Assembly: GCA_031291725.1 (NCBI GenBank)
Contig: JARLIM010000037.1
Span: 62,001-126,000 of the forward strand
Source of the DNA: Acetobacteraceae bacterium
GTDB lineage: Bacteria; Pseudomonadota; Alphaproteobacteria; Acetobacterales; Acetobacteraceae
Length of the DNA stretch: 64,000 nucleotides
Direction of reading: 5' to 3'
Below the pieces are notes generated by a model that searched no databases, was not told the DNA's origin, and was given only the letters and a program-made list of their open reading frames with translations. This document shows, one piece after another, positions 17,230 to 25,550 of this stretch. A program made the position numbers and the translations under genes. Each line of letters starts with the position of its first letter. Positions within the stretch are counted from its first letter, which is position 1.

Positions 17230-17412
17230 TCACCAATGCGGCGGCGGCTTGATCTCACCCTCCGCCCGCATTTCCCAATCGTCGATCATGTCGAGCAATG
17301 AATCGAGATAATCGCCCAATTCCGTCCCCGGCGCTGCTCCGCGCACGCGGGCGAGTTCCGCCAAAGCCTGCTGGTAATGCATCGCATCGCGAAGTTCTTC
17401 GATGTCCATCAT
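17230..17412 (-). CDS. Small acidic protein resembling the N-terminal part of HigA-like antitoxins
   Basis: 60 residues, acidic and helical. The stretch from MDIEELR through YQQALAELARV, APGTELGDYLDSLLDMIDDWE recalls the N-terminal dimerisation region of HigA-type antitoxins (pattern: DYxxALxEI, AxPGTxxGDxLD, LVxxYE), but the helix-turn-helix half is missing and the protein ends KPPPHW. The resemblance is by memory, not alignment. I prefer the ATG at 17412 (or 17409), which matches that N-terminus. An ATG at 17475 would give 81 residues with a basic extension. No toxin-like partner is adjacent on this strand. Confidence 0.5.
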   Translation of the reverse strand: MMDIEELRDAMHYQQALAELARVRGAAPGTELGDYLDSLLDMIDDWEMRAEGEIKPPPHW

Positions 17413-17521
17413 GGTGGAATTCGTAGCCCGGCGGTCTGCGCGCTGTCCATCAGGTGTTGAACGCATCGTCTTCATGGCAAAGCTCTTGACGTTATCCGCC
17501 ACTGCGGCGACGTATCTCCCT

Positions 17522-17704
17522 ATGCAGGACGATCCAAAACCAACGGCTAGGCTCAGCCAGATCGCGCGTGAACGCGCCGCCAAACAGGAACGTGTCGCCG
17601 CCGCCCTGCGCGCCAATCTGCTGCGGCGCAAGGCGCAGGCCAGGGCACGTGCGGAACAGCCAGACGCGGCATCGGACGCCGACACGTCGCAGGAATCGCG
17701 GTGA
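17522..17704 (+). CDS. Small basic hypothetical protein
   Basis: 60 residues, one long predicted helix rich in Arg, Lys and Ala, with the core LRANLLRRKAQARAR and an acidic tail. Similar short RRKAQAR-type proteins occur in alphaproteobacteria, but I know of no function; nucleic-acid binding is a guess from charge. The stop overlaps the GTG start of the TetR gene by 4 nt (GTGA), so the two are translationally coupled. It is divergent from the acidic small gene at 17230-17412, with about 110 nt between starts. An upstream start at 17402 would run antisense through that gene. Confidence 0.6.
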   Translation: MQDDPKPTARLSQIARERAAKQERVAAALRANLLRRKAQARARAEQPDAASDADTSQESR

Positions 17705-18339
17705 ACAATCTCTCCGCCCTTCCCAATGCGCGCCCGTATCACCACGGCAATCTGCGCGAGGCGATGGTGCAGTCCGCCCTCGCCTTGCTGGAGGCCGACG
17801 GGCCGGGCGAGTTGAGCCTGCGCCGCGCCGCGCGGGATATTGGCGTGTCGCAAACCGCACCGCTCTACCATTTCGGCAACAAGCTCGGCTTGCTGGTGGC
17901 TGTGGCCATTGAGGGATTTCATCGCCTTGTGGCCCTGCGTAAGGAGCGCATCGCATCGGCCTCCACGGCGGAGGCGCGTCTGCGCGCGGCGATGCTGGCC
18001 TATGTGGAATTCGGCCTCTCGCATCCGGCGTTGTTCCGGCTGATGCTCGGCCCGGATGTGCGCAACAAAGTGCGTGACGAAGGGCTGGAATCCGCCGCCG
18101 GTGAGGCGTTCGGCATGCTCGGCGATTGTGTGTCGGCCTATCTGCGCGAACACGGCATCACCGCCGCCGAAGACATCCACCGCGCCACCCTGGCCGCCTG
18201 GGCAACCAATCACGGCATCGTCACCCTGCTGCTGGACCGCCAGGACTCCCCCCTCGTCGCCTCCCGCCGCCCCCCACAGGACGTGGCGGAGGGGATTGTG
18301 GACGTGTTGATTGCAGGCCTCGGCGCCCAAAAACCCTAG
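17701..18339 (+). CDS. TetR/AcrR family regulator with WHG-type C-terminal domain
   Basis: 212 residues. The N-terminal HTH is clear: YHHGNLREAMVQSAL, then LSLRRAARDIGVSQTAPLYHFGNKLGLL. The C-terminal ligand domain includes HPALFRLMLGPDV and the WATNHG stretch of the WHG domain (W...HG). The GTG start overlaps the preceding small gene and supplies the normal short N-terminus. The target genes are not evident; autoregulation of the small-gene/TetR pair from the 17413-17521 region is plausible. A palindromic repeat follows between this gene and convergent uvrA. Confidence 0.88.
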   Translation: MNNLSALPNARPYHHGNLREAMVQSALALLEADGPGELSLRRAARDIGVSQTAPLYHFGNKLGLLVAVAIEGFHRLVALRKERIASASTAEARLRAAMLAYVEFGLSHPALFRLMLGPDVRNKVRDEGLESAAGEAFGMLGDCVSAYLREHGITAAEDIHRATLAAWATNHGIVTLLLDRQDSPLVASRRPPQDVAEGIVDVLIAGLGAQKP

Positions 18340-18362
18340 GCTGAGACAATCTACCCCCATCC

Positions 18363-18447
18363 CGTCATTGTGGCGCGCAGCGCCGCAATCCACCGCGATG
18401 CAGCCAGACCCCGCGATGGATTGCGGCCCTTTGTGCGCGCAATGACG
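18363..18447. repeat. Palindromic intergenic repeat, copy 1
   Basis: Bounded by CGTCATTG and CAATGACG, with an inner inverted pair around GCAATCCACCGCG / CGCGATGGATTGC. It shares the CGTCATTG end and the core CAATCCA...CGCGATGCAGCCAG with copy 2 (25441-25530). It lies between convergent tetR and uvrA. Confidence 0.75.
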
Positions 18448-18461
18448 ATCACAACCACATC

Positions 18462-21290
18462 CTACCGATGCAACAACGGCCCCAAAAACCGCCCGGTATG
18501 GCTCTCGGCACACGCCACCACATCCTCCGGCGTGCCTTCCACCAGCACGCGCCCGCCGCCATCGCCGCCTTCCGGGCCGATATCGATGATCCAGTCGGCG
18601 GTTTTGATCACTTCCAGATTATGCTCGATCACCACCACCGTGTTGCCCTGATCGACCAGCGCATGCAGCACTTCCATCAGCTTGCGCACATCCTCGAAAT
18701 GCAGGCCGGTCGTCGGCTCGTCGAGGATGTAGAGCGTGCGGCCGGTGGCGCGGCGGGCGAGTTCCTTTGACAGTTTGATGCGCTGCGCCTCACCGCCCGA
18801 CAGCGTGGTGGCCTGTTGGCCAAGCGCCACATACCCCAGACCCACCTGCTGCAAAATCTTCAGCCGGTCATGGATTTTCGGCGAGGCGGAGAAATAGCCA
18901 ACCGCCTCATCCACTGTCATTTCAAGCACTTCGGCGATGGACTTGCCACGGAACTTGATGTCCAACGTCTCGCGGTTGTAGCGCTTGCCCTTGCAGGTGT
19001 CGCAGGTGACATAGACATCCGGCAGGAAGTGCATCTCGATCTTCAGCACGCCATCGCCCTCGCATGCCTCGCAGCGCCCGCCTTTGACGTTGAAGCTGAA
19101 GCGACCCGGCTTATAGCCGCGCGCGCGGGCTTCCGGCAGTTCGGCGAACCAGTCGCGAATGGGCGCGAACAGATCGGTGTAGGTGGCGGGGTTGGAACGC
19201 GGGGTGCGACCGATCGGGGATTGGTCGATGTCGATAATCTTATCAAGCAGTTCCAGCCCGTCGATGCGCTCATACGGCGAAGGCACTTGCCCCGAGCCCA
19301 TCAGGCGGCGCGAGGCGGCTTTATACAGCGTGTCGATCACCAACGAGGATTTGCCGCCGCCCGAGACGCCGGTGACGCAGGTGAACACGCCGAGCGGGAA
19401 GGTCGCCGTCACGTCTTTCAGATTATTGCCGCGTGCGCCCACCACCGTCAGCGCACGACCTTTTTGGATCGGGCGGCGCATGGCGGGCACCGGTATGCAG
19501 CGACGACCGGAGAGATAATCCCCCGTCAAACTCGCCGGATTGGCCGCCACTTCCTCGGGCGTGCCTTGCGCCACCACATGCCCACCACCCACGCCCGCCG
19601 ACGGTCCCATATCAATCAGATGATCGGCGGCGCGGATGGCGTCTTCGTCATGCTCGACGACCAGCACCGTGTTGCCCAATGCCTTCAGACGCCGCAGCGT
19701 GCCGAGCAGCCGCTCATTATCGCGCTGATGCAGCCCAATCGAGGGTTCATCCAGCACATACAGCACGCCGGTCAGCCCGGAGCCGATCTGTGATGCGAGG
19801 CGAATGCGCTGGCTTTCGCCGCCCGACAGCGTGGCAGACCCACGGGCGAGGGTGAGGTAATCCAGCCCGACATCGTTGAGGAAGCGCAGCCGATCCACGA
19901 TCTCGCGCAAAATCCGCCGCGCGATCTCCGCACGTTGCGGGGTCAGCGTCGGTTCGACATGTGCAAACCAATCCAACGCCTTACGGATAGAAAGCTCCGA
20001 CGCCTCCGCGATATGGCACCCCGCCACCCGCACCGCCAGGGCCTGCGGCTTCAGGCGTGCGCCCTGGCAGACATGGCAAGGTTTGTCGGCCTGATAGCGG
20101 CCCAATTCTTCCCGCACCCAGGCCGAATCCGTCTCGCGCAGGCGACGGGCGAGGTTGGACAGCACGCCTTCAAACGGCTTCTCAACCGAATATTCCCGCA
20201 CGCCGTCTTTGTAGGTGAAGGTGACCACCACATCGCCGGTGCCGTGCAGAATGCCCTCGCGCACAGTCTCGGGCAGTTCCTGCCACGGCGTGCGCGTCGT
20301 CACTTTGTAATGCTTGGCCAGGCTTTGCAGCGTCTGATCGTAATAGGGCGATTGCGCCCCCGCCCACGGCGCCACCGCGCCCTCCGCCAGCGGGCGACGC
20401 TCATCGGGCACCACCAGATGCGGATCGAAAAAGCTCTCAATGCCCAAACCGTCGCAGGATGGGCAGGCACCCTGCGGAGAGTTGAAGCTGAACAGGCGCG
20501 GTTCGATTTCCTCAATCGAAAAACCGCTCACCGGACAGGCGAAGCGCGAGGAAAACACCGTGCGCTCCCCGGTATCGGCGTTCTCGGCAAACACGATGCC
20601 GTCTGACAGCGCCAGCGCTGTCTCGAAGCTGTCGGCCAGCCGGGTCTGGATGTCCGGCGCCACCACCACACGGTCCACCACCGCCTCGATCTCGTGCTTG
20701 ATCTTGCGGTTGAGGGCAGGGACGTCCTCGATGGTGTAGAGCGTGCCATCCACCTTCACGCGGGTGTAGCCACGGCGCTGCAACTCGGCCAATTCCTTGC
20801 GGTATTCGCCCTTGCGGTCGCGCACCACCGGGGCGAGCAGCAGCAGGCGGGTGCGCTCCGGCATCGCCATGATGCGGTCCACCATCTGACTGACCGTCTG
20901 CGCCTCGATCGGCAGCCCGGTGGCCGGCGAATACGGCACGCCGACGCGCGCCCAGAGCAGGCGCATGTAATCGGCAATCTCCGTCACCGTGCCCACGGTG
21001 GAGCGCGGGTTCTTGCTGGTGGTTTTCTGCTCGATGGAAATCGCCGGCGACAAGCCCTCGATGGAATCGACATCCGGCTTGCTCATCAGTTCCAGAAACT
21101 GCCGCGCATAGGCGGACAGGCTCTCCACATAGCGGCGCTGACCCTCGGCATAGATGGTGTCGAAGGCCAGCGAGGATTTGCCGGAACCGGACAGGCCGGT
21201 GATGACGGTCAATTCGTCGCGTGGGATCTGCACATCGATGTTTTTAAGGTTGTGCTCGCGCGCGCCGCGCACCGTGATGAAGCCGGCCAT
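18462..21290 (-). CDS. uvrA: Excinuclease ABC subunit A
   Basis: Damage-sensing ATPase of nucleotide excision repair. 942 residues with two ABC modules: Walker [10 protein letters not shown] (about 32-40) and, in the second half, GVSGGGKSS; signatures LSGGESQR and LSGGEAQR; Walker [10 protein letters not shown] and ILDEPTTGL. The second zinc finger is complete (CEAC...CDTC). The first reads CPVSG...CPSC, so the second cysteine of its first pair is a serine, which occurs in alphaproteobacterial UvrA. It is divergent from ssb with a perfect SOS box 20-34 nt upstream of the start, so LexA control is expected. Confidence 0.97.
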   Translation of the reverse strand: MAGFITVRGAREHNLKNIDVQIPRDELTVITGLSGSGKSSLAFDTIYAEGQRRYVESLSAYARQFLELMSKPDVDSIEGLSPAISIEQKTTSKNPRSTVGTVTEIADYMRLLWARVGVPYSPATGLPIEAQTVSQMVDRIMAMPERTRLLLLAPVVRDRKGEYRKELAELQRRGYTRVKVDGTLYTIEDVPALNRKIKHEIEAVVDRVVVAPDIQTRLADSFETALALSDGIVFAENADTGERTVFSSRFACPVSGFSIEEIEPRLFSFNSPQGACPSCDGLGIESFFDPHLVVPDERRPLAEGAVAPWAGAQSPYYDQTLQSLAKHYKVTTRTPWQELPETVREGILHGTGDVVVTFTYKDGVREYSVEKPFEGVLSNLARRLRETDSAWVREELGRYQADKPCHVCQGARLKPQALAVRVAGCHIAEASELSIRKALDWFAHVEPTLTPQRAEIARRILREIVDRLRFLNDVGLDYLTLARGSATLSGGESQRIRLASQIGSGLTGVLYVLDEPSIGLHQRDNERLLGTLRRLKALGNTVLVVEHDEDAIRAADHLIDMGPSAGVGGGHVVAQGTPEEVAANPASLTGDYLSGRRCIPVPAMRRPIQKGRALTVVGARGNNLKDVTATFPLGVFTCVTGVSGGGKSSLVIDTLYKAASRRLMGSGQVPSPYERIDGLELLDKIIDIDQSPIGRTPRSNPATYTDLFAPIRDWFAELPEARARGYKPGRFSFNVKGGRCEACEGDGVLKIEMHFLPDVYVTCDTCKGKRYNRETLDIKFRGKSIAEVLEMTVDEAVGYFSASPKIHDRLKILQQVGLGYVALGQQATTLSGGEAQRIKLSKELARRATGRTLYILDEPTTGLHFEDVRKLMEVLHALVDQGNTVVVIEHNLEVIKTADWIIDIGPEGGDGGGRVLVEGTPEDVVACAESHTGRFLGPLLHR

Positions 21291-21309
21291 AGGGAACTTT
21301 CGCCAGGAT

Positions 21310-21324
21310 GTTCTATGTGTGTTC
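21310..21324. promoter_or_regulatory. LexA (SOS) box between uvrA and ssb
   Basis: GTTC-TATGTGT-GTTC is an exact match to the alphaproteobacterial SOS box GTTC-N7-GTTC. It lies 20 nt upstream of the uvrA start and 67 nt upstream of the ssb start, so it can serve both divergent promoters. Confidence 0.85.
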
Positions 21325-21390
21325 CCCTATATGGCGTTGGATGCCAGACCGCGCTAGTCTCCCTCCCCATATGTTTGAGAGGCGAATTCA

Positions 21391-21906
21391 ATGGCGGGTG
21401 TGAACAAGGTGATTTTGCTGGGCCGTTTGGGGCGAGACCCCGAGGCGCGCAACATGCCATCCGGCGGCAAAGTCGTCAGCTTCTCGGTCGCAACCTCGGA
21501 GACCTGGAACGACAAGGCTAGCGGCGAGCGCAAGGAGCGCACGCAATGGCACCGGGTCGTGATCTTCAACGAGGCACTGGGCGGCATCGCCGAGCGATTC
21601 CTGAAGAAAGGCTCGGAAGTCTATCTCGAAGGCCAGCTCGAAACCCGCAAATACACCGACAAGGAAGGTGCCGAGCGCGAAACCACCGAAGTGGTGCTGC
21701 GCCCGTATCGGGGCGAGTTGACCCTGGTGGGCGGTCGCGCCAGCTCCGATGGTGGCGACAGCAGCGGTGGTGGTGGCTATGCCCCACGCGAACGCAGCGC
21801 GGCCCCGGCACGGTCCGCCCCGGCGCAACGCAGCGGCGGTGGCGGCGCGCCGTCCTGGGACAGCCCGCATTCCGGCGGCGATCTGGACGATGATATCCCG
21901 TTCTAG
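21391..21906 (+). CDS. ssb: Single-stranded DNA-binding protein
   Basis: Binds and protects single-stranded DNA in replication, repair and recombination. 171 residues. The OB-fold domain occupies about 1-110 with NKVILLGRLGRDPE at the start and the aromatic DNA-contact region WNDKASGERKERTQWHRV. Next comes a Gly/Ser/Ala-rich disordered linker (about 115-160) and the protein-docking tail DDDIPF at the C-terminus. The ATG follows GAGAGG. It shares the SOS box with divergent uvrA. Confidence 0.97.
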   Translation: MAGVNKVILLGRLGRDPEARNMPSGGKVVSFSVATSETWNDKASGERKERTQWHRVVIFNEALGGIAERFLKKGSEVYLEGQLETRKYTDKEGAERETTEVVLRPYRGELTLVGGRASSDGGDSSGGGGYAPRERSAAPARSAPAQRSGGGGAPSWDSPHSGGDLDDDIPF

Positions 21907-21921
21907 GCCGATCCTCACCCG

Positions 21922-23451
21922 ATGTGGCATCGCCTGATGGTTGCAGCACTCGTTCTTGCTGGTGTCGCCGGTGCGGCCGAAGCGGCGGCTGCGGCCGATC
22001 AGGCGATGGATGCCCGCATGCCGCCGGCACCCATGCACGAGCAGGTGCTGATGCTGCCGGGCGATCCAGCCCGCCCGGTGGCATTGCAGGTCACGTTGTT
22101 CGAACCGCCGGGGCCGGGGCCGTTTCCGCTGGCGGTTCTCAACCACGGTGCCTCGCACGTCTCCAACGACAATCGCGGCGATCGCTATCGCTACACCTAT
22201 TCGGCCGATTATTTTCTCTCGCGCGGTTATGCGGTTGCATTGCCAATGGCACGGGGCTTTGCCGGATCGGGGGGCACCATCGGGCGACATGGCTGCGATC
22301 TGGACGGTCTGGCGCTGGAGAATGCGCACGACATTGCCGCCGTGATCCAGGATCTGTCAGGTCGTGCAGAGATCGACACCAGCCGCGTGGTGGTCGGCGG
22401 GCAGAGCTTCGGTGGTTGGGTGTCACTCGGCATTGCCAGCCTGGCGCCCCCCGGCGTGCGTGGCGTGGTGGTGTTCGTGCCAACGGTGCGGGAATCTGAT
22501 TGTGGCAACCAGGATGCCGCCATCGTCAATCGCGCGGCGATGCTGGGGCACTCGGCCAAGCTGCGCTCGCTGTGGTTCTACGGCGACAATGACGGTCTGA
22601 TGCCAACCGATCTGTGGCACCGTGAATTTGACGCCTATCACCTGGAAGGCGCGCAGGCCGAATTGGTCGCTGTCGGCAAAGTGGCCAATGATTCGCATGA
22701 GATGCTGAATTATCCCGGCATGATCCATATCTGGGCTCCGCGGATCGACGCCTTTTTGGCCGGTATCGGGATGCCTTCAGCCAATGTGCATCCCGAATAT
22801 CTCCCCATCCCGCCACCGCCGCCCTCGCATTTCGCGGCCATTGACGATGTGGCAGCCTTGCCGACAACGAACGAGAAGGTGCGCGATGCCTATCGTGCGT
22901 TTCTCAAATTCGACCTGCCGCGTGTGTTTCTGCTCTCCAGCACTGGCGGGGCAATGGACACGCATGGCGGGTTCGACCCGCTGGGACGGGCGATGGAATC
23001 CTGCCGCCAAGCTGGCCAGAATTGCAGGCCCTATGCGGTGGATCGCGATGTGGTTTGGACCAGGCCAGACATCACGCCGCGCATCGTCCGTCGCGACGTG
23101 GCGTCCGGTCAGCTTACGCTGTTGAACTTTGCCTATGGGGTGAAGCCGGATTGCGAGTCATCGGGGATATCGAAATTCATCCCCACCGCACTGCCTGCGC
23201 ATGGGGTGGTGGAAATCCGTGCCGCCAAAGGGCGACCAACCTTTCCCGCGAACAGCCCGTTCGCCGCCTGTGACGCCACCCCGGTGGCCGGTATGGCACT
23301 GCTTTACGCCTCCACCCCCGGCTTTGTGGGCGAGGACAGCCTGACGATGCAGGAAGTGCTGCCAAACGGCACCACGCGCAGTTTCCGCTTTGACCTCAAC
23401 GTCACCGCCGCCCACCCTGTGCAACCAATGGGCAGCGGTGTCGCGCATTAG
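21922..23451 (+). CDS. Secreted alpha/beta hydrolase (dienelactone hydrolase-like) with C-terminal beta domain
   Basis: 509 residues. A signal peptide (MVAALVLAGVAGAAEA region) is followed by an alpha/beta-hydrolase domain (about 45-290). The oxyanion region is VLNHGASHV, and the nucleophile elbow GGQSFGGW places the Ser near 155. The acid and His (HEMLNYPG) follow. A Pro-rich linker (IPPPPPSH) leads to a helical stretch. After about residue 400 the sequence has GVKPDCESSG and LLYASTPGFVGEDSLTMQ, resembling Ig-like beta domains of exported proteins. The substrate is unknown. The stop codon lies inside the first arm of a 27-bp inverted repeat. It begins 15 nt after ssb. Confidence 0.78.
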   Translation: MWHRLMVAALVLAGVAGAAEAAAAADQAMDARMPPAPMHEQVLMLPGDPARPVALQVTLFEPPGPGPFPLAVLNHGASHVSNDNRGDRYRYTYSADYFLSRGYAVALPMARGFAGSGGTIGRHGCDLDGLALENAHDIAAVIQDLSGRAEIDTSRVVVGGQSFGGWVSLGIASLAPPGVRGVVVFVPTVRESDCGNQDAAIVNRAAMLGHSAKLRSLWFYGDNDGLMPTDLWHREFDAYHLEGAQAELVAVGKVANDSHEMLNYPGMIHIWAPRIDAFLAGIGMPSANVHPEYLPIPPPPPSHFAAIDDVAALPTTNEKVRDAYRAFLKFDLPRVFLLSSTGGAMDTHGGFDPLGRAMESCRQAGQNCRPYAVDRDVVWTRPDITPRIVRRDVASGQLTLLNFAYGVKPDCESSGISKFIPTALPAHGVVEIRAAKGRPTFPANSPFAACDATPVAGMALLYASTPGFVGEDSLTMQEVLPNGTTRSFRFDLNVTAAHPVQPMGSGVAH

Positions 23452-23514
23452 AGCAACTTGGTCCAACCTGACTGAACCGCCGCGCTCTCAGTCAGGTTGG
23501 ACCAAGTTGCTCTA
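23449..23514 (+). terminator. 27-bp perfect inverted repeat (terminator-like)
   Basis: Arms 23449-23475 and 23488-23514 are perfect reverse complements with a 12-nt loop. They begin with the hydrolase stop codon (TAGAGCAACTTGG...) and end ...GTTGCTCTA followed by AAAA. It is much longer than an ordinary terminator. The TAGAGCA/TGCTCTA ends resemble palindromic intergenic elements seen in alphaproteobacteria, so it may be a terminator derived from such an element. Confidence 0.7.
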
Positions 23515-23537
23515 AAATCATATATTTCTAGAACACG

Positions 23538-23573
23538 ACCTTTCGACCGGATGATTCCATCTGATCGAAAGGT
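23538..23573. repeat. Second inverted repeat after the hydrolase gene
   Basis: ACCTTTCGACCGGATG (23538-23553) pairs with CATCTGATCGAAAGGT (23558-23573), with two positions that become G-U pairs in RNA, and a 4-nt loop ATTC. It lies in tandem with the 27-bp repeat and just before the convergent small membrane gene. Confidence 0.6.
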
Positions 23574-23584
23574 GCTCCAGGCGA

Positions 23585-23899
23585 TCATCGTTGGTAGACG
23601 TTGATCCGCGCGTAGATGTAAGTCAGCACGATCAGCCCCAAAATCCAGACCCCACTGCCGATGAAGAAACTGGTCTGCGCCTGATTGAAATAGGCCAGCT
23701 TGGCGTCATCCAACTGCAACAGCATCGACGGCCCGGCTGGGCCCCAATCATGCACGCTGATTCTGAATTCGTAGACAATGCCAACCAACGGTCCGATCAC
23801 CGCCCAGACCAACAGGGCAGCGGCGGTCAGCACCGAGCTGTGAATTTTGTCTTTGTCTGAACTATGAACACTGCCCATTCCCGGCATCACTGCGGCCAT
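23585..23899 (-). CDS. Small hypothetical membrane protein
   Basis: A 104-residue protein I do not recognise. After a short hydrophilic start it has TM1 (about 22-42, LTAAALLVWAVIGPLVGIVY), a soluble loop with DWGPAGPSMLLQLDDAKLAYF, and TM2 (about 78-98, FFIGSGVWILGLIVLTYIY). The basic tail ARINVYQR suggests the C-terminus is cytoplasmic. A good GGGAGG lies 6-7 nt before the ATG, which supports real translation. An FNR/FixK-like sequence lies about 120 nt upstream. Confidence 0.65.
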   Translation of the reverse strand: MAAVMPGMGSVHSSDKDKIHSSVLTAAALLVWAVIGPLVGIVYEFRISVHDWGPAGPSMLLQLDDAKLAYFNQAQTSFFIGSGVWILGLIVLTYIYARINVYQR

Positions 23900-24018
23900 T
23901 GGAACCTCCCATAAAGGTGGAGTCTGCCTAAGCCCAGGCGCAAGACCGATAAATGTTATAGTTGTCCGGCCGCTCCACCTGATAACGCCGATGCTGCGCC
24001 GCCTGCGCCGCCCAAACC

Positions 24019-24032
24019 TTGATTCAAGTCAA
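24019..24032. promoter_or_regulatory. Possible FNR/FixK-type site
   Basis: TTGAT-TCAA-GTCAA agrees with TTGAT-N4-ATCAA at nine of ten positions. It sits about 120 nt upstream of the small membrane gene (23585-23899, minus) and just past the end of the permease gene. Weak evidence taken alone. Confidence 0.3.
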
Positions 24033-24075
24033 CAATGGTGCGATGCAGCATCGAATTACCAAAGACGGCAATGGG

Positions 24076-24747
24076 TTACGGTCGACGGGCCAGCCGGCGT
24101 TCCATCTGCGTCGCCAGCCATGTCAGCGGATAGAGAATGGCGAAATACACCAACGCCACCATCGTGTAGGTCTCAAGCGGGCGATAGGTGGCCGAGGTGA
24201 TCAGCTGGCCCTGATAGAGAATATCCGGCACCGCCAGCACGGAGACCAGCGAGGTGTTTTTCAGCTGCATGATGCTCTGATTGACCAAGGGCGGCAGCAT
24301 GCGGCGCATGGCTTGCGGCAGAATCACCTTCAGCATCAGCTGCCCTGTCCGCAGCCCGAGCGCGCGGCCCGCATCCCATTGGCCAATCTCGATGGAGACG
24401 ATGCCGCCGCGAATGATCTCGGCATAAAACGCGCCGCCATAGAGCGCCAAGGTGATAATCGCCGCCTCGGCTGGCGAGAGTTCCAAGCCGATCAACACCG
24501 GCAGCGCGTAATAGACCCAGATCAGCTGCACCAGCACCGGCGTGCAGCGGAACACTTCCACCAAGGCCACCAGCGGCACCGCCAGCCAGCGCCGCTTCGT
24601 CATCCGCCCCAGCGCGATCACCATGCCCACCAACAGCCCCAGAATGACCGTCAGGATGGTGAAACCCAGCGTGATGCCGATGCCCTTGGCGATCAGCCCC
24701 TCATATTGCCACAGAAAATGGAAACTCCACTCGTAATTCACGCGCAC
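24076..24747 (-). CDS. Polar amino-acid ABC transporter permease (HisM/GlnP type)
   Basis: 223 residues with about five TM helices. The start GLIAKGIGITLGFT and the conserved EAA loop DAGRALGLRTGQLMLKVILPQAMRRMLPP are typical of HisMQ/GlnP permeases. The block FRCTPVLVQLIWVYY is the usual TM2/3 region. The GTG start at 24747 overlaps the racemase gene by 10 nt. A homodimer could suffice as a channel, but no ATPase gene is in the cluster. It functions with the binding protein encoded at 25551-26399. Confidence 0.9.
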   Translation of the reverse strand: MRVNYEWSFHFLWQYEGLIAKGIGITLGFTILTVILGLLVGMVIALGRMTKRRWLAVPLVALVEVFRCTPVLVQLIWVYYALPVLIGLELSPAEAAIITLALYGGAFYAEIIRGGIVSIEIGQWDAGRALGLRTGQLMLKVILPQAMRRMLPPLVNQSIMQLKNTSLVSVLAVPDILYQGQLITSATYRPLETYTMVALVYFAILYPLTWLATQMERRLARRP

Positions 24748-25409
24748 ACCCCCGCCGCCAGCCCGGCATGAAACTCATGACCCAGGGTGAGAATGTCGTA
24801 AACCGGCAATCCTGTTGCGCGGGCAATATCAGCGGAGAATGGGGGCAGGTTGGTGCACTCCAGAACGATGGCGGCAAGGTTGGGCACAGAGTTCTGCAAT
24901 TGCCGCGCCGCGTCCACCGCCTCGTGGCACAGTGCGGCGGCATCATAGCCAGCGCCGCCTTCGATCATCGCATGAAATGCACCGTTGTCAGGCAGCCCGA
25001 CAACCGGCGTGGCGGGATCGGCGCCGACGCCCAAAAAATGGGCAGGGCCGAGGGTGCGCGAATCGTAGGTAATCACCCCCACCGGGCCGGGCAGCTTCGG
25101 AATCTGCAACAGGCTGGAAGCCGCCAGCGGCACTGTGAGCCGGGCGGCGAGGGGTTTCTGCAGCGCCGCCAGAAATCCGCAAGACGTGATCAGCCCCACC
25201 GCGCCCCGATCGGCCAGCCCATTGCCTGCCTCGGCAAACAGATCCAGCAGTTTTTCCGGGTCATCGCGCACCACCGCCCGCACCGATGCCCCCTTCACCC
25301 GCGCGAACAGCACGGGCATCCGCCAGCTTGCCGCATGGCCGACATCCCCCGGCGGGCGGGGGAAATCGGTGTCGAGCATCAGGATGCCGAGGGGAATCTC
25401 ATCGGTCAT
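24738..25409 (-). CDS. Aspartate/glutamate (hydantoin-type) racemase family protein
   Basis: A 223-residue protein of the Asp/Glu racemase superfamily. The two catalytic cysteines are likely those in LITSCGFLA and VLECTNLPP, in the expected halves. Members racemise or isomerise amino acids, maleate, hydantoins or arylmalonate. The ATG at 25409 (MTDEIPLG) was chosen over one eight codons upstream because it fits the family start. It lies between a binding protein and a permease of an amino-acid importer, so it may process the imported compound. A palindromic repeat separates it from the binding-protein gene. Confidence 0.75.
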   Translation of the reverse strand: MTDEIPLGILMLDTDFPRPPGDVGHAASWRMPVLFARVKGASVRAVVRDDPEKLLDLFAEAGNGLADRGAVGLITSCGFLAALQKPLAARLTVPLAASSLLQIPKLPGPVGVITYDSRTLGPAHFLGVGADPATPVVGLPDNGAFHAMIEGGAGYDAAALCHEAVDAARQLQNSVPNLAAIVLECTNLPPFSADIARATGLPVYDILTLGHEFHAGLAAGVCA

Positions 25410-25440
25410 TGCAAGCCATCGTAACGCGTCCACCCCACCC

Positions 25441-25530
25441 CGTCATTGCGAGTCACCGCCAGGGGCCGTGGCAATCCATCGCGATGCAGCCAGCCAGGCG
25501 ATGGATGGCGACACTTCGCGCGCCATGACG
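25441..25530. repeat. Palindromic intergenic repeat, copy 2
   Basis: Starts CGTCATTGCG and ends CGCCATGACG. The inner part GCAATCCATCGCGATGCAGCCAG is close to copy 1. It lies inside the binding protein-racemase-permease operon, where it could act as an mRNA-stability or attenuation element. Confidence 0.75.
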
Positions 25531-25550
25531 TGGTGGGGAGGGCGTTCGGC

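Noticed and set aside
23989..24053. Inverted repeat CGATGCTGC ... GCAGCATCG
   Set aside because: Only 9-bp arms 47 nt apart; within chance expectation for GC-rich DNA.
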